Shown: piece by piece, positions 9,119-18,221 of the stretch
Numbering within the stretch: the first letter of the stretch is position 1
How the letters are laid out: each line of letters begins with the position of its first letter
DNA from: Ruminococcus sp.
GTDB taxonomy: Bacteria; Bacillota; Clostridia; Oscillospirales; Acutalibacteraceae
DNA: 51,526 bases
Direction: 5' to 3'
NCBI GenBank assembly: GCA_004558485.1
Contig: SFCS01000010.1
Span: 1 to 51,526 of the forward strand
Program-made: the position numbers and the translations under genes
The notes under the pieces: model-generated
Told to the model about the DNA's origin: nothing
What the model saw: only the letters and a program-made list of their open reading frames with translations
The model's database searches: none

Positions 9119-11256
9119 TACTTGATGCCCCCTTGTAAGGTGTATTGTATGGCGATCCCCTGTATCGCCATCGGTTTTTCGCTTTCAAACCGCATGCCGA
9201 ACGAGCGACAGCGGTTGATATGCGGCATGAGCGGCACAGTGCGGATGTGTGCCGCCTGCGGCATCGCCTCCGTCCCGCCCTCCGTCCTGATAATATGCGG
9301 ATCAACATATGCTCCGCTTTCTGTCAGATACGACACGCAGATGGCGCCGGCCTCCGTATTCTCGACCGTGACGGACAGACGCGGGATGCGCTTTTTCTCG
9401 TCCTCGCGCCCGAAGGTGTACCCCTTCGTGACGAAATAGGCGGGAATGTCCGCGCCGTCGTCCGTGTCCCCTTCAAATGTATACACCGCCATGTTGTCGT
9501 CAATATCCCCCGCCGTCAGCGTCACGCTTTCGTTGTCGGACAGCACCGCAAGCAAAGACAGCTCCAGCGGCAAATGCCAGATGTACCACGGCAGCATCCT
9601 GCTTGCCTTTGTCTCACTGGAATAATACTGATACGACTGAAACGCCGAATTGCCGACATCGAGAAGATATACCGTGTCCTCAACAACGAAGAAATAGTAC
9701 CCTCGATATTCCCCCGACCGCGCACGCTGCAGCTGCACCGCCGTGTGATTTTCAAGCGCCGGACGGATGCGCGCCGTAATGTCGCGCACATTGCGTTCGC
9801 TCCACTGATTGACCGACGGCATCATATACACATGGCGGTCGGAAGTGATCCACACAAGGCGGTTGTTCACGAGCCGCACACTGTTCGGACAGTCGCAGCC
9901 GATGGTCGGATGCAGCGGCGTGATGGGGAATGTCGCCGCAAGCGCTGTGACATCCGTCACCCGCCCGCTCGTCACATCATCGACCGTGTAGCTCTTCCCC
10001 GCCACATACTGCATCGCGTACACTTCGTGCTCCTTGAAGACGACCAAAAGATCCGTCTGCTTGCCGAACGCCGTCACGGCGCCGTCGCTGCTGCCGATAT
10101 AGGCATAGCAGCTCTCTGGAAAGAACAGCGGATTGTTGATGTCCGACCAGCAGACGAGATTTTTCTTGTCGGGGTTTCCGGCAAGAAACAGTCTCGTGCC
10201 GCCGCCGAGTCCCGATCGGTCGCCGCCGAACCACACAGCGCGCGTCATTTGACAGATGCTTTTTTTCATTTCCGCATCCGACCGCGAACAGGTGATGCGA
10301 ATGGCATTCTTCCCGGCGACATTGGGCAGCGCCACTACTTCGTTCGTATCACCGATCTGAACATCGCACTTGATCTGTATTTCACCCTTGTCCGCGAAGA
10401 AGTGCACTGTCCCCTGTATATATGCGTTATCGGACACACCGATTTCCGAGGCAAGCGGTCCAAATGACGCAAACCCATACTCTGCCGCCGTGCTGCTTGC
10501 TGCCGGAACGGTCAGCGTCAGCGTGCGCATTTCCTTCGTGTTCGTGTTGAACAGATCGATCTCGACCGTTGCATCCACAGCGTCAAGATTTTTTGTCGGC
10601 AGCGCGAAGGTGGTGCTTTTCCCGTCCGGGACATACCACACACGGAATTTGCTGCCGATGCGGTTATAGCCCTCATACATCACGCCGGGGGACTTGGACT
10701 CATCCATGTTTCCCTTGCCGTTCACCAGCACCAGCGGCGCATACGGCTCCACCGCCGCAAACGACGCATCCCCGCTGTCGGCGCTTGTCGCCGTGCGGAA
10801 GATGTCGCCCGAAGAACAATAGAAATAGTATCCCGCCGATCCGCCCGTTTCCGCCTTCACTGCCAGGATGGACGGCACATCCCCGTTCACCTCGGACACG
10901 GTGAAGCTTCCGTCTCCCCGCGTCGCAATCTGCACAGCATACGGCGCACCCAGCGTCACGCGGTACGGCGTCAAAATAAAGGTATCGCCGCTTTTCACAG
11001 TGCGATACACGACCGATTCCCGCTCGCTGATGGCGTTCCCTTTAAGCAGAAAACTGTAAGTGCTCGTTGTAAAGGACGCGATCTTTTTCAGCCCCTCTCG
11101 CGTTCGCAAAGCACCTTTTTTCCACCACACATTATTAGCGTCCGCCAGCTGCATGTCCTCAATGACGCTTGCAGGCTCGGCGAGATTGACGCCGCCCGAC
11201 AGCTGCGGCACTTCGACGCGATAGGTGTTCTCCCCGTTCATCACAGGATATTTCAT
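9118..11256 (-). CDS. Podovirus-like tail nozzle/stabilisation protein
   Basis: This 712-residue, beta-rich protein starts at an ATG preceded by GGAGAG. Its N-terminus (VPQLSGGVNLAEPASVI, then NNVWWKKGALRTREGL) matches the opening of tail tubular B / P22 gp10-type proteins, which attach below the portal and adaptor to seal the short tail. An internal patch, HVYMMPSVNQWSERNV, is typical of the same beta-propeller-like family. It follows the large terminase gene and overlaps the next gene by one base. The presence of this protein, and the absence of any tape-measure gene in the window, is the main reason for calling the phage short-tailed. Confidence 0.75.
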   Translation of the reverse strand: MKYPVMNGENTYRVEVPQLSGGVNLAEPASVIEDMQLADANNVWWKKGALRTREGLKKIASFTTSTYSFLLKGNAISERESVVYRTVKSGDTFILTPYRVTLGAPYAVQIATRGDGSFTVSEVNGDVPSILAVKAETGGSAGYYFYCSSGDIFRTATSADSGDASFAAVEPYAPLVLVNGKGNMDESKSPGVMYEGYNRIGSKFRVWYVPDGKSTTFALPTKNLDAVDATVEIDLFNTNTKEMRTLTLTVPAASSTAAEYGFASFGPLASEIGVSDNAYIQGTVHFFADKGEIQIKCDVQIGDTNEVVALPNVAGKNAIRITCSRSDAEMKKSICQMTRAVWFGGDRSGLGGGTRLFLAGNPDKKNLVCWSDINNPLFFPESCYAYIGSSDGAVTAFGKQTDLLVVFKEHEVYAMQYVAGKSYTVDDVTSGRVTDVTALAATFPITPLHPTIGCDCPNSVRLVNNRLVWITSDRHVYMMPSVNQWSERNVRDITARIRPALENHTAVQLQRARSGEYRGYYFFVVEDTVYLLDVGNSAFQSYQYYSSETKASRMLPWYIWHLPLELSLLAVLSDNESVTLTAGDIDDNMAVYTFEGDTDDGADIPAYFVTKGYTFGREDEKKRIPRLSVTVENTEAGAICVSYLTESGAYVDPHIIRTEGGTEAMPQAAHIRTVPLMPHINRCRSFGMRFESEKPMAIQGIAIQYTLQGGIK

Positions 11257-11272
11257 TTTTTTCTCTCCTTCA

Positions 11273-12595
11273 CTACGCCCAGTTGCCTCGCATCATCTCC
11301 GCCGTGACGCCCGTGCGGCTCTGCACCGCCGCACGCGGCTTTTCGACAGGCGGTCGGAAGGTGCGCACATCCTCCATCGCATACCGCAGCGCATCCATCA
11401 GATGGTTGTCCCTGTCCTCTGGAACATTTTGTAAATGTCCCGCTTTGTCCTGCTGCCAGCAATAGGCGGAGATCTCCGCCGCCGTGTTCTTGCAGCCGGG
11501 ATGTACAATGATACGATATTCCTGCAAAAGTGCGATCCCGTTGACGATGCTGTCCGCGCCCTTTGCCGCGGGCTGCACCCTGCCGATGCCGAGCCGCCGC
11601 AGATCATCGTTTGACTTCGGCTCGGCACTGTCCGCGCGGATGCGCTCCTTTTGGTATCCCTTTCGGATAATCATGGAGGCAATGTCGGTGTTGAGCATAT
11701 GCACAGCATAGTGCTCGTCATAGACATAAAGCCGCTTTTCAATCGGATTGACCACCGCCGCGATGAATGCCGTCGGATCGTTGGTATAGCCATAGTCCAG
11801 CCCGAAAATGTGCTTCCATTGCCACGGCTTTTCTTTCGTGATCGCGTTTCTGTCAAAAGCGGCGATCTCCCAGTTTTCGAACACCAAGCCCTCGCTGACG
11901 CCCCAGTTGCCGAGCCCCGCAACATCGTACTTGCGCGGTGCGTGCAGCTTCATGTCGTCATACAAAGCGCGGTCGGTGTCGTCGATGAATTCATTGCAGA
12001 GATAGTTCGTCGTCATAGCAAGCGTATCTTCCCGCTCGCGGTCGAAAAAGCGACGTTTGAGCCAGTGCGTGTCCCGCCACGGGTTGAAGGTGAGCGTCGT
12101 CTGTTTGAACAGCGGCGCGGGGACAGTGCCGCGCGGTGCGGACAGATCCAGCTTGTCAAAATCGTCTTCACTCAAAATTTCAAACGCTTCTTCGATCCAC
12201 ACCCAGCAGAGATACCCCTTTGCCACCGTCACCGATGCCAGCTTCAGCGGATCGTCCATCCCGCGGAAAAGGATCTTCTGTCCCGTCGGCAGAAATGTCA
12301 TTTCAAGCGGCGAAACGCTTTTGCGCCACAAATGCGACACGCCGAGCATCGCGATCGCGCGCCCGAGCTGCGCAAATGTGCTTTCCCGGTGTGTCGTGAA
12401 CACTTTGCGCACCACCAGCGTGTTTGCCGCGGCATATTGGGGCTTCATCATGTTGGCGATGATCCACAGCGCCGTCGTCGTGCTCTTCTTGCTCGCCTTG
12501 CCGCCCTTCACAACGCGATACCGCTTTTTGCATTTCCAAAAATCGTCATACCCGCCGCCGATGATGGCGGCGATGCTTTTAACCCTCTTCTCCAT
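11273..12595 (-). CDS. terL: Terminase large subunit
   Basis: This is the DNA-packaging motor ATPase and nuclease, of the PBSX/terminase_3 type. The Walker A region is GGKASKKST (near residue 35) and the Walker B region is LCWVWIEEA (near residue 135). A coupling-type motif, LTFNPW, follows. The C-terminal half carries the nuclease domain (GLDYGYTND, and a late D-H-x-MDALRYA patch). The chosen ATG (440 residues) lies 8 nt after AAAGGA, and an in-frame ATG two codons upstream is too close to that site. The gene overlaps the small terminase by 17 bp. It sits downstream of the portal rather than upstream as in most tailed phages. Confidence 0.93.
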   Translation of the reverse strand: MEKRVKSIAAIIGGGYDDFWKCKKRYRVVKGGKASKKSTTTALWIIANMMKPQYAAANTLVVRKVFTTHRESTFAQLGRAIAMLGVSHLWRKSVSPLEMTFLPTGQKILFRGMDDPLKLASVTVAKGYLCWVWIEEAFEILSEDDFDKLDLSAPRGTVPAPLFKQTTLTFNPWRDTHWLKRRFFDREREDTLAMTTNYLCNEFIDDTDRALYDDMKLHAPRKYDVAGLGNWGVSEGLVFENWEIAAFDRNAITKEKPWQWKHIFGLDYGYTNDPTAFIAAVVNPIEKRLYVYDEHYAVHMLNTDIASMIIRKGYQKERIRADSAEPKSNDDLRRLGIGRVQPAAKGADSIVNGIALLQEYRIIVHPGCKNTAAEISAYCWQQDKAGHLQNVPEDRDNHLMDALRYAMEDVRTFRPPVEKPRAAVQSRTGVTAEMMRGNWA

Positions 12596-13028
12596 CGACA
12601 TCGTCCTTTATGTACACCACGCCGCCGTCCGTCCTGTCCTCGCCGACGCCGAGGTATTTTCCGAGCAGCTCGAGGCACTTGCACGCCCCCTTGCTGTCGA
12701 AACCGTAAACGCCTGTTTCCACCATCCTGTGCTCGTCATAGCTCCACTCCTCGACCGGAACCGCCGCTTTGCAGCGCTGCAGCGTATCGAGCAGCTCCGT
12801 CATGACAAAATCGGCAGAAACGCACAGCCGCTGCCGCCGTTCCTCCTGCAGCTCCAGAATGCGGGTGCGGACTTCCTCCTCCTTCAGCAGAAGGCAAGCC
12901 CGCTTTGCCGCCGTCTTTTCGGGGTAGCCGGCGCGGATGGCGGCGCGTGTTCCGTTGTAGTCGATGATATATTCCTCGCAAAAATGCTCCTTCTTGCCGC
13001 CGAGCACCGCCCCTGCCTCCTTCTTCAC
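12579..13028 (-). CDS. terS: Terminase small subunit
   Basis: This 149-residue protein of the terminase_2 type recognises the packaging site on phage DNA. The N-terminal helix-turn-helix region is visible: KKEHFCEEYIIDYNGTRAAI followed by RAGYPEKTAAKRACLLL, the usual TerS consensus. The start codon is GTG, five bases after the portal stop and without a clear ribosome-binding site of its own, which suggests translational coupling to the portal gene. The 3' end overlaps terL. The C-terminal 60 residues are less conserved and probably form the oligomerisation and portal-contact region. Confidence 0.9.
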   Translation of the reverse strand: MKKEAGAVLGGKKEHFCEEYIIDYNGTRAAIRAGYPEKTAAKRACLLLKEEEVRTRILELQEERRQRLCVSADFVMTELLDTLQRCKAAVPVEEWSYDEHRMVETGVYGFDSKGACKCLELLGKYLGVGEDRTDGGVVYIKDDVDGEEG

Positions 13029-13031
13029 GGT

Positions 13032-14858
13032 TTACATGCTGAGCGTTCGTGCAACCTCTGCCTGCTCCTCGGGCGTCATTTGTGCAAACGCCTGCCGATA
13101 TTCCTCCGGCAGCTGCTGTGCAACAGCCATCGGATCTGCCTGCTGCATCGCCGTCTGTTCTGTCGCCTGCTTCGCGGCCTGTTGTTCCGCGATCGCCTGC
13201 TGCTGCGCAGCTCGCTCCTTATAGTCCCGCAAAAGCCCGTTGAGATCCGGCACCACGCCGCGCGGCATCCGTTCGAGATATTGCTGCACATCGATGATCT
13301 TCGCGGCAAACAGGTTATCAAGCGTCTGGATGCTCTGCGCCTCGCTCCAAATGCCCGATGCGCCGACATCTACCTTTGTGCTGATGAGCAGGTTGCGATA
13401 CTGCGCCCCGTCGAACGGCAAATACCACTCGCCGTTCTTGTCCACGATCCGCAGCGACCGCTTTCCATAGAGCGAAATCCAAAATTCCGCCCAAATGCGC
13501 GCCACATCCTCGATGAAGGAGTAAAAGCGGTTCTGCACGATCTGCATCGGCATCGTCGCCGCCTCTCTGACCGCCACAATGGCGCTGGTGTTGTCCGGAC
13601 GCATATTGCCGAGCGCCGCATCGTTCGCCCCGCTCTGCATCAGTGTGTTGGTAATGAGTCCGTTGATGAGGTTGTCGAACTGAGGCGAAAAGTTCGGCGG
13701 CGCAACATACTTGATCGTGTCGTCGAGACTGCCATATACCGAGACGATCTGTCCAGGGTCGTTCGTGATCTCCCCCGAAAGATTGTCCCTGTTTACCATC
13801 ATGATCGGCATGCCCTCCGCCATGACCGCCCACACGCTCGCCGTCAGCGCGCGGTTTATGGCGATCTGATTGGGGATAAGATGCGTCACCTCGCTGTCAC
13901 CATAGACGCATCCCCGCCGCGACTCCCAATTCATTTTTGCTATCGGGTACAGCCGCAGCAGCGTGTCCCACGGTCTTCTCACCGTCGCCTTGCCGCAAAC
14001 CTCGACCGCCATGATTTTCCAGTCGCCGTTCTCGTCATACTCTTTGTATAATTTTGTTAGCACGATTGCCTTCTTCGTGCTCTCCGGCTCGTTGTCCACA
14101 TTTTCGCCCGCATCATATTGGAAGCTGTCCTCCGCCTTGATGCTGTCGATCTCGTCCTGCGGACGGCGATTGCGCCGCATCCGCCTCTTGATGTCGTCCA
14201 CCCGCTGACGGCGGGCAAGTAGGATATACGGCTGCCGCTGCACATCGTCAAGCCCCACATCCCCGAAATAGACATTCTCGATGTCCAACACCTCGCAGCG
14301 GATGTCCCCCTTGATGGGCGCTGTGTGCCCCTCGTCGGCATACAGTCCCGTCTGCAAGCTCTCGTCCCAATATGTATACAAGACGCCCGTGCCGGTGAGA
14401 TAGGCATTTCTCAGCACTGCCGTCTTTTTATCATCGAATTTCATTCTTTCCGCCGAAACGCGGAAATAGTCGCCCATCGCCCCCATGATGAGGTTGATGC
14501 GCTCGCCGTCCGACAGCTCCTCTCCCGTGGTTTCCCCGTCCGAAAGGCGCTGTCGCTCGTCCGCAATGCGATCCTTTTCTCCTGCCGTCAGCGGGATTCC
14601 GTCGGCGCTGTAGTTGACCGTCACCGATGCTGCGCCCACTACCGCGATCTTATAGTCGCCGATCCGCTTGATAACATTGTGGCGCACAAGCGGGCGTTCA
14701 TTGCCGCACTGCACGCCGTGCCACTGATCGCCGCAAAAAAACCGCTCGTTCATTTGCGCCTGCTTATACAGTCCCCGCTCGGTCATGCCCTCCTTGTAGG
14801 TCACGCCCTCCCGGTATTCTTTTTCGATGACCTTCGGATCAAACCATTTTTCCTCCAT
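13032..14858 (-). CDS. Portal protein
   Basis: This 608-residue protein forms the dodecameric ring at the capsid vertex through which DNA enters and leaves. The N-terminal patch FFCGDQWHGVQC and the later segments LYPIAKMNWESRRGCVYGDS and IPNQIAINRAL are typical of P22 gp1-like portals of short-tailed phages. The C-terminal 60 residues are Gln/Ala-rich and helical, resembling a portal barrel. The start follows GGGGGCGGGAGC. It is preceded by the small connector gene and followed after 3 nt by terS, so connector, portal and terminase form one translationally linked unit. Confidence 0.9.
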   Translation of the reverse strand: MEEKWFDPKVIEKEYREGVTYKEGMTERGLYKQAQMNERFFCGDQWHGVQCGNERPLVRHNVIKRIGDYKIAVVGAASVTVNYSADGIPLTAGEKDRIADERQRLSDGETTGEELSDGERINLIMGAMGDYFRVSAERMKFDDKKTAVLRNAYLTGTGVLYTYWDESLQTGLYADEGHTAPIKGDIRCEVLDIENVYFGDVGLDDVQRQPYILLARRQRVDDIKRRMRRNRRPQDEIDSIKAEDSFQYDAGENVDNEPESTKKAIVLTKLYKEYDENGDWKIMAVEVCGKATVRRPWDTLLRLYPIAKMNWESRRGCVYGDSEVTHLIPNQIAINRALTASVWAVMAEGMPIMMVNRDNLSGEITNDPGQIVSVYGSLDDTIKYVAPPNFSPQFDNLINGLITNTLMQSGANDAALGNMRPDNTSAIVAVREAATMPMQIVQNRFYSFIEDVARIWAEFWISLYGKRSLRIVDKNGEWYLPFDGAQYRNLLISTKVDVGASGIWSEAQSIQTLDNLFAAKIIDVQQYLERMPRGVVPDLNGLLRDYKERAAQQQAIAEQQAAKQATEQTAMQQADPMAVAQQLPEEYRQAFAQMTPEEQAEVARTLSM

Positions 14859-14870
14859 GCTCCCGCCCCC

Positions 14871-15242
14871 TTATTCTGCCGGTGTCTCCAGTGCGTCCTT
14901 GACCGTTTCCCGCACTGTTTCGATGCCGCGTCTTTTTTGATTGTAGGTCACTGCCATCAGCTGCTGCGCCGTGCCGTCACCCTCGCTCTGCGCAACAAGC
15001 ATTCCAAGCCCGTATGGCAGCACGCCCGCGGCGGTCGATACACGACAAGGGAGATCATCACCGAGCGCCTCGATCTCCGTGATTTCCTTCCCCTCCATCG
15101 GCAGGATGTCGGCGAGCAGCAGGTTGATCATGTGAACCGCCCCGCGGTAGATCTCCCCCACCTGCGCCGTGTCCACCTCACCGGTGTGATCGGTATAGCC
15201 GAGCAGCGTCAATGTGCGCTGCAGTAATGTCTCCCCCGTCAT
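14871..15242 (-). CDS. Putative head-tail adaptor (connector) protein
   Basis: This 123-residue protein is predicted to be mainly helical. It sits between the 62-residue gene and the portal, where head-completion or adaptor proteins (P22 gp4 / T7 gp11-like) are usual. The start MTGETLLQRTLTLLGY was chosen over longer open frames because a GAGGACTGAGGAC ribosome-binding region lies directly upstream, and because a longer version would overlap the preceding gene in a low-complexity Arg/Lys stretch. No enzyme motif is visible. The adaptor role is inferred from size, helical content and position. Confidence 0.65.
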   Translation of the reverse strand: MTGETLLQRTLTLLGYTDHTGEVDTAQVGEIYRGAVHMINLLLADILPMEGKEITEIEALGDDLPCRVSTAAGVLPYGLGMLVAQSEGDGTAQQLMAVTYNQKRRGIETVRETVKDALETPAE

Positions 15243-15246
15243 GTCC

Positions 15247-15435
15247 TCAGTCCTCTTTCTTGTCCGTTTTGTCCGTTTTTTTGCCTTTGCCGCCGGTCTT
15301 CGGCTTCTCGGGCGTCTCCGCGACCTCGGCGGGCACTTTGACCTCGGTATAACCGAGCAGCAGCAGCTCATCGCGCCGTGCCGCGCTCTCGGTGAAACGA
15401 TGCGCATTTCCGGTGTCATTTACCAAGTGAAACAT
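15247..15435 (-). CDS. Small lysine-rich phage protein of unknown function
   Basis: This 62-residue protein begins MFHLVNDTGNAHRFTES and ends in a Lys/Asp/Thr-rich tail. Its centre, RDELLLLGYTEV, is a pattern often found in very small genes between the major capsid protein and connector genes of Firmicutes phages. It ends 4 nt before the ATG of the connector gene. It could be a minor head protein. No specific function is assigned. Confidence 0.6.
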   Translation of the reverse strand: MFHLVNDTGNAHRFTESAARRDELLLLGYTEVKVPAEVAETPEKPKTGGKGKKTDKTDKKED

Positions 15436-15466
15436 GTCTTTTCTCCTCTCTCCAAATGCGGGGAAA

Positions 15467-15507
15467 TCCCGACTGATGGTTCAGCGCGGCTGAACCGTCA
15501 GCCGGGA
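15467..15507 (-). terminator. Hairpin after the major capsid gene
   Basis: Nearly perfect inverted arms (TCCCGGCTGACGGTTCAGC and its partner) form a long stem just downstream of the capsid stop on the minus strand. A short TTTCCCC stretch follows. It is probably a partial terminator or mRNA-stabilising hairpin that keeps capsid mRNA more abundant than the downstream connector, portal and terminase messages. Confidence 0.65.
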
Positions 15508-15522
15508 TATTCCGCATGTGTG

Positions 15523-16449
15523 TTACGCCTCAATATAGGCATAGATCGTGTCCTTCATGTTCTTCTTCACGAAGACATCATAATAGACGCGATAGTCGAT
15601 CTTGTAGGCGTCCGCGTTGAGGTTCTGCTTCGGCGTGAACATGCGCGGCACCTCGGTCTTCTTGACAAGCGACGCTGCCTTTTTGGGCATCAGAATGAAT
15701 CCAATGCCTTTTGCGCTGCTCGTCGCCGTAAATCCGCCGGCCGTCTGATTACCACTCGTGCCGTCGTTGAAGGTATACGCGGACTTCATGCGCGCCGCCG
15801 CCACCGGCAGCAGCGCGATGCCGTTGATGCTCTGAACCTTCAGATCGACGCCGCCCTTCTTGAAGTCGGAAACGGTGATCTGCCGCGTGAACGCCGTCGA
15901 TTTCTGCAGCGCCGCCCAAAAGGTCGGATTGCAGAAGCAGACAAGCTCCTCGTCGCCGAATCCCAGAGCCTCTCGCACGCCGAGCTCCGCCGCCTGGAAC
16001 ATCTTGTAGCAATCGGCATCGACCGTGCTGCTCGCGCCGACAGACACCGTGTGCGACTTGCCCGATGCGACCCCTGCAATCTTTGACAGCGTATACGCGT
16101 CAATTTCCGGCACGACCTGCGTGCGCACGAACTCGCCCATGATCTGACCGGCGAGATTGGACACGCCGCTCTCGTCGTTGTCCTGCGCGTCGATCTGGAA
16201 AGATCTGCCGCGATCCTGCGTGAGGGTATAGGTCGTGCGCGCGACTGTCACATCGCCGCCGACAAAGCCGGACGATCGGCTGTAGTCCGCAAGGCCCTGC
16301 AGGGCAAGATCCGGAATGGAAACCGTCTTCGCACCGACGAATTTCGCCGCGAGATCATTGTCGGCGAAAAAGCCGGTGACGGCCTTCTGCACCAGCGCCT
16401 TGTCCAGCGCATCCGCCATCTTTTCAGTAGCTGCAAATGAGTTTGCCAT
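15523..16449 (-). CDS. Major capsid protein (HK97-like fold)
   Basis: This 308-residue protein is predicted to build the icosahedral shell. The N-terminus, the segment VTVARTTYTLTQDRGRSFQI, the mid-domain patch LVCFCNPTFWAAL, and the end segment with YKIDYRVYYDVFVKKN match P22-like/HK97-fold capsid proteins of Firmicutes phages. The start is supported by AAAGGAG upstream. It directly follows the scaffold gene, as expected, and is followed by a strong hairpin (15467-15507). No separate capsid maturation protease is visible next to it. Confidence 0.88.
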   Translation of the reverse strand: MANSFAATEKMADALDKALVQKAVTGFFADNDLAAKFVGAKTVSIPDLALQGLADYSRSSGFVGGDVTVARTTYTLTQDRGRSFQIDAQDNDESGVSNLAGQIMGEFVRTQVVPEIDAYTLSKIAGVASGKSHTVSVGASSTVDADCYKMFQAAELGVREALGFGDEELVCFCNPTFWAALQKSTAFTRQITVSDFKKGGVDLKVQSINGIALLPVAAARMKSAYTFNDGTSGNQTAGGFTATSSAKGIGFILMPKKAASLVKKTEVPRMFTPKQNLNADAYKIDYRVYYDVFVKKNMKDTIYAYIEA

Positions 16450-16472
16450 TTTTCATTTCTCCTTTTTCTTCA

Positions 16473-17282
16473 TCAGTGCATGGCGGCACTGAGCCCGCGA
16501 AGGAAAGCGGTCTCCGTCGCGTCCGCAGGGTGTCCGTCCTCTGCGCCCGCCTGGCTGCCGGTTGATGCCGTCGCCGCCGTCGCTGCGCTCTGCGCCGCTG
16601 CACTGATCTTTTTGTTTTCTGCCCGCAGATGGCGCGCATAGGCGTCCATCAGTGGTATCTTCTTGTCGATCGCCAATTTGACGACCGCCTGCGGAATTTT
16701 CTTGAATTCCGTAACCTCGGGGTACTCCGCCCGCAGCTCCTCGAAGTCCGCCGCTAGCCGCTCCTGCAGCGCCGTCGTCTCGCTCTTCTCGGCGTCTAGA
16801 TCGGCGTTCCTTGATGCATCATAAGCGGCGCTGAACTTCTGCTTTTCGAGCTCCAAGAGCCGCTTTGCGACATCCTCGTTGCCGCCCGCCTCTTCGAGCA
16901 GACGGTCATAGAGCGAGTGTTCATTGGCGGCCTTCAGTGTCTCCACGAACTCCGGCACACTCTTCCCCATGGTGACGGCAAGGCGTCTGAGATCCTCATA
17001 TACAGGCTCATAGCACATGCCCTTCTGTGACCATGCGGACGCTTCGTCAAGCGTCAGTGCGCGGCTTTCGTGCTTGTACCGCACGGGTACGGTGATCGGC
17101 GTTGCCTCCTCTGCGGCCTCTGACGGCGGTGTGGTGCCCTCTCCGTCCTCGGTAGCAGGCTCGGTCAACTGGGTTTCTGCGGTCTCCCCCGTCGTTTCCG
17201 CGTCGACGGTCGAACCCGCAGTGTCGGTGACAGCGTCCGGCGTGGTGACCTCTACGCTCTCAATCGCAACATTTTCTTCCAT
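16473..17282 (-). CDS. Capsid scaffolding protein
   Basis: This 269-residue protein has a very acidic, Thr/Glu-rich N-terminus (residues 1-60), a structured middle that includes YKHESRALTLDEASAWSQKG, and helical, charged segments consistent with coiled coil (residues about 140-245). An Ala/Ser-rich tail follows. These traits and the position immediately upstream of the capsid gene identify a scaffold. An AAAGGAG site precedes the ATG. The YKHESRALTLDEA patch recurs in clostridial phage scaffolds. Confidence 0.82.
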   Translation of the reverse strand: MEENVAIESVEVTTPDAVTDTAGSTVDAETTGETAETQLTEPATEDGEGTTPPSEAAEEATPITVPVRYKHESRALTLDEASAWSQKGMCYEPVYEDLRRLAVTMGKSVPEFVETLKAANEHSLYDRLLEEAGGNEDVAKRLLELEKQKFSAAYDASRNADLDAEKSETTALQERLAADFEELRAEYPEVTEFKKIPQAVVKLAIDKKIPLMDAYARHLRAENKKISAAAQSAATAATASTGSQAGAEDGHPADATETAFLRGLSAAMH

Positions 17283-17331
17283 TTTTCAAAACTCCTTTCG
17301 CGGCATGGTGGCCGCTGTGTGAGGATTTGAC

Positions 17332-17511
17332 CTATAGCTTGTTTTCGTCGATCGGCGGCTGCTCACTGCCGTCGTATGCCCAAAAATTTTTTAATTGGGC
17401 GATAATCAGCTTTTGCTCCTTGCTGTCGATGGTCACCCGCTTCGGGCGCTCTCTCGCCGCCCTGCCGCGCCTTGTCCTGCCGCAAATGCGGTGAAATAAC
17501 CGTTTCAGCAT
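17332..17511 (-). CDS. Small basic phage protein, unknown function
   Basis: This 59-residue protein has an Arg-rich N-terminal half (MLKRLFHRICGRTRRG) and a conserved-looking end (LKNFWAYDGSEQPPIDENKL). AAAGGAG lies 6 nt before the chosen ATG, which is why this start is preferred over one 23 codons upstream. It is the first gene of the late block, just ahead of the scaffold. Similar short proteins with a 'NFWAYDG' patch are common in clostridial phages, but I know of no assigned role. Confidence 0.65.
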   Translation of the reverse strand: MLKRLFHRICGRTRRGRAARERPKRVTIDSKEQKLIIAQLKNFWAYDGSEQPPIDENKL

Positions 17512-17683
17512 CTTTTTCTCCTTTCGCATAATTAAAGTAATCATCGCGGGGGTAGATAAAGGTACAGTTGCGCGCGTCACGCGCAGCGCCCTTTCCTTTT
17601 CTTCCCGTTTCTCCCCCGCTCGCCGTGTGATAAAAAATGCCCGCGTCCCACCCGCCGGTGTCTCCTATGCCGGCAACCAAAGC

Positions 17684-17727
17684 AAAAAGCCGACCGCCCG
17701 AAGCTCTCGCTCCGTCCGATCGGCTTT
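17684..17727 (-). terminator. Rho-independent terminator between early and late blocks
   Basis: On the minus strand the stem AAAGCCGA...TCGGCTTT ends in a run of Ts (GGCTTTTTG). It lies just after the sigma-like gene and before the late block. The 250-bp stretch 17512-17772 therefore separates early from late transcription, and the late promoter should lie between this terminator and 17511. I see no clear sigma-70 consensus there, in keeping with a dedicated late activator. Confidence 0.75.
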
Positions 17728-17772
17728 CGCCAATATCATACTATCACATGGTTTCGGGACAAACGGGACAAA

Positions 17773-18189
17773 TTACTGTCGCGTCCGTATTTCATGCGCC
17801 CAAAAACGGTAAAACGCCTTTTTCACGCTTTCCTCTGTGTTTCCGCCGCCGATCCTGTGCGCGACGGCTGTCCACGAAAGTCCGTCGACAAAACGCAAAG
17901 TGAGAATCTGCCGCACAAGACTGTCCGGAACGCTGCCGATATACGCCGTCACCGCCGCTTCCTTTTCCGCAAGCGCCAGACGCCGCTGACAAAGGCTCTC
18001 CTGCACCTGCTCTAAGGCATCCCTGTACCGTTCTTCGCCCGTGCGCCCGTCGTCTCCCTTGACGCGCGCCGCAGCGGGAACGGACGCTGCATAGGTCATC
18101 CTGTGCACGATCTCCCGCTCCCTCTCGGCAAGTGCCGTGATCTCCCCCTGTATGTAGCGCAAGTCCTTCAAGTCCTGCAGCGTCACCAT
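17773..18189 (-). CDS. Sigma-70 region 4-like late transcription regulator
   Basis: This 138-residue protein has an N-terminal coiled coil (residues 1 to about 90) and a C-terminal helix-turn-helix, VRQILTLRFVDGLSWTAVAHRI. This is the region-4-like architecture of DUF1492/ArpU/RinA-type phage regulators. It is the last gene of the early block and stands before a terminator and the virion genes, which fits a late-gene activator. The ATG at 18189 was chosen because GAGG lies 6 nt upstream. An upstream in-frame ATG abuts a GGAGGAGG run and cannot be excluded. Confidence 0.82.
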   Translation of the reverse strand: MVTLQDLKDLRYIQGEITALAEREREIVHRMTYAASVPAAARVKGDDGRTGEERYRDALEQVQESLCQRRLALAEKEAAVTAYIGSVPDSLVRQILTLRFVDGLSWTAVAHRIGGGNTEESVKKAFYRFWAHEIRTRQ

Positions 18190-18221
18190 GTCACGCCTCA
18201 TCCTCCTCCGGTATGCTGATC

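Noticed and set aside
7652..9439. Plus-strand open frame of 595 codons, and a similar one at 12,057-14,051
   Set aside because: Both are antisense to conserved virion genes (ejection protein, portal, terminase). Cys/Arg/His-rich low-complexity composition and no start context mark them as shadows.
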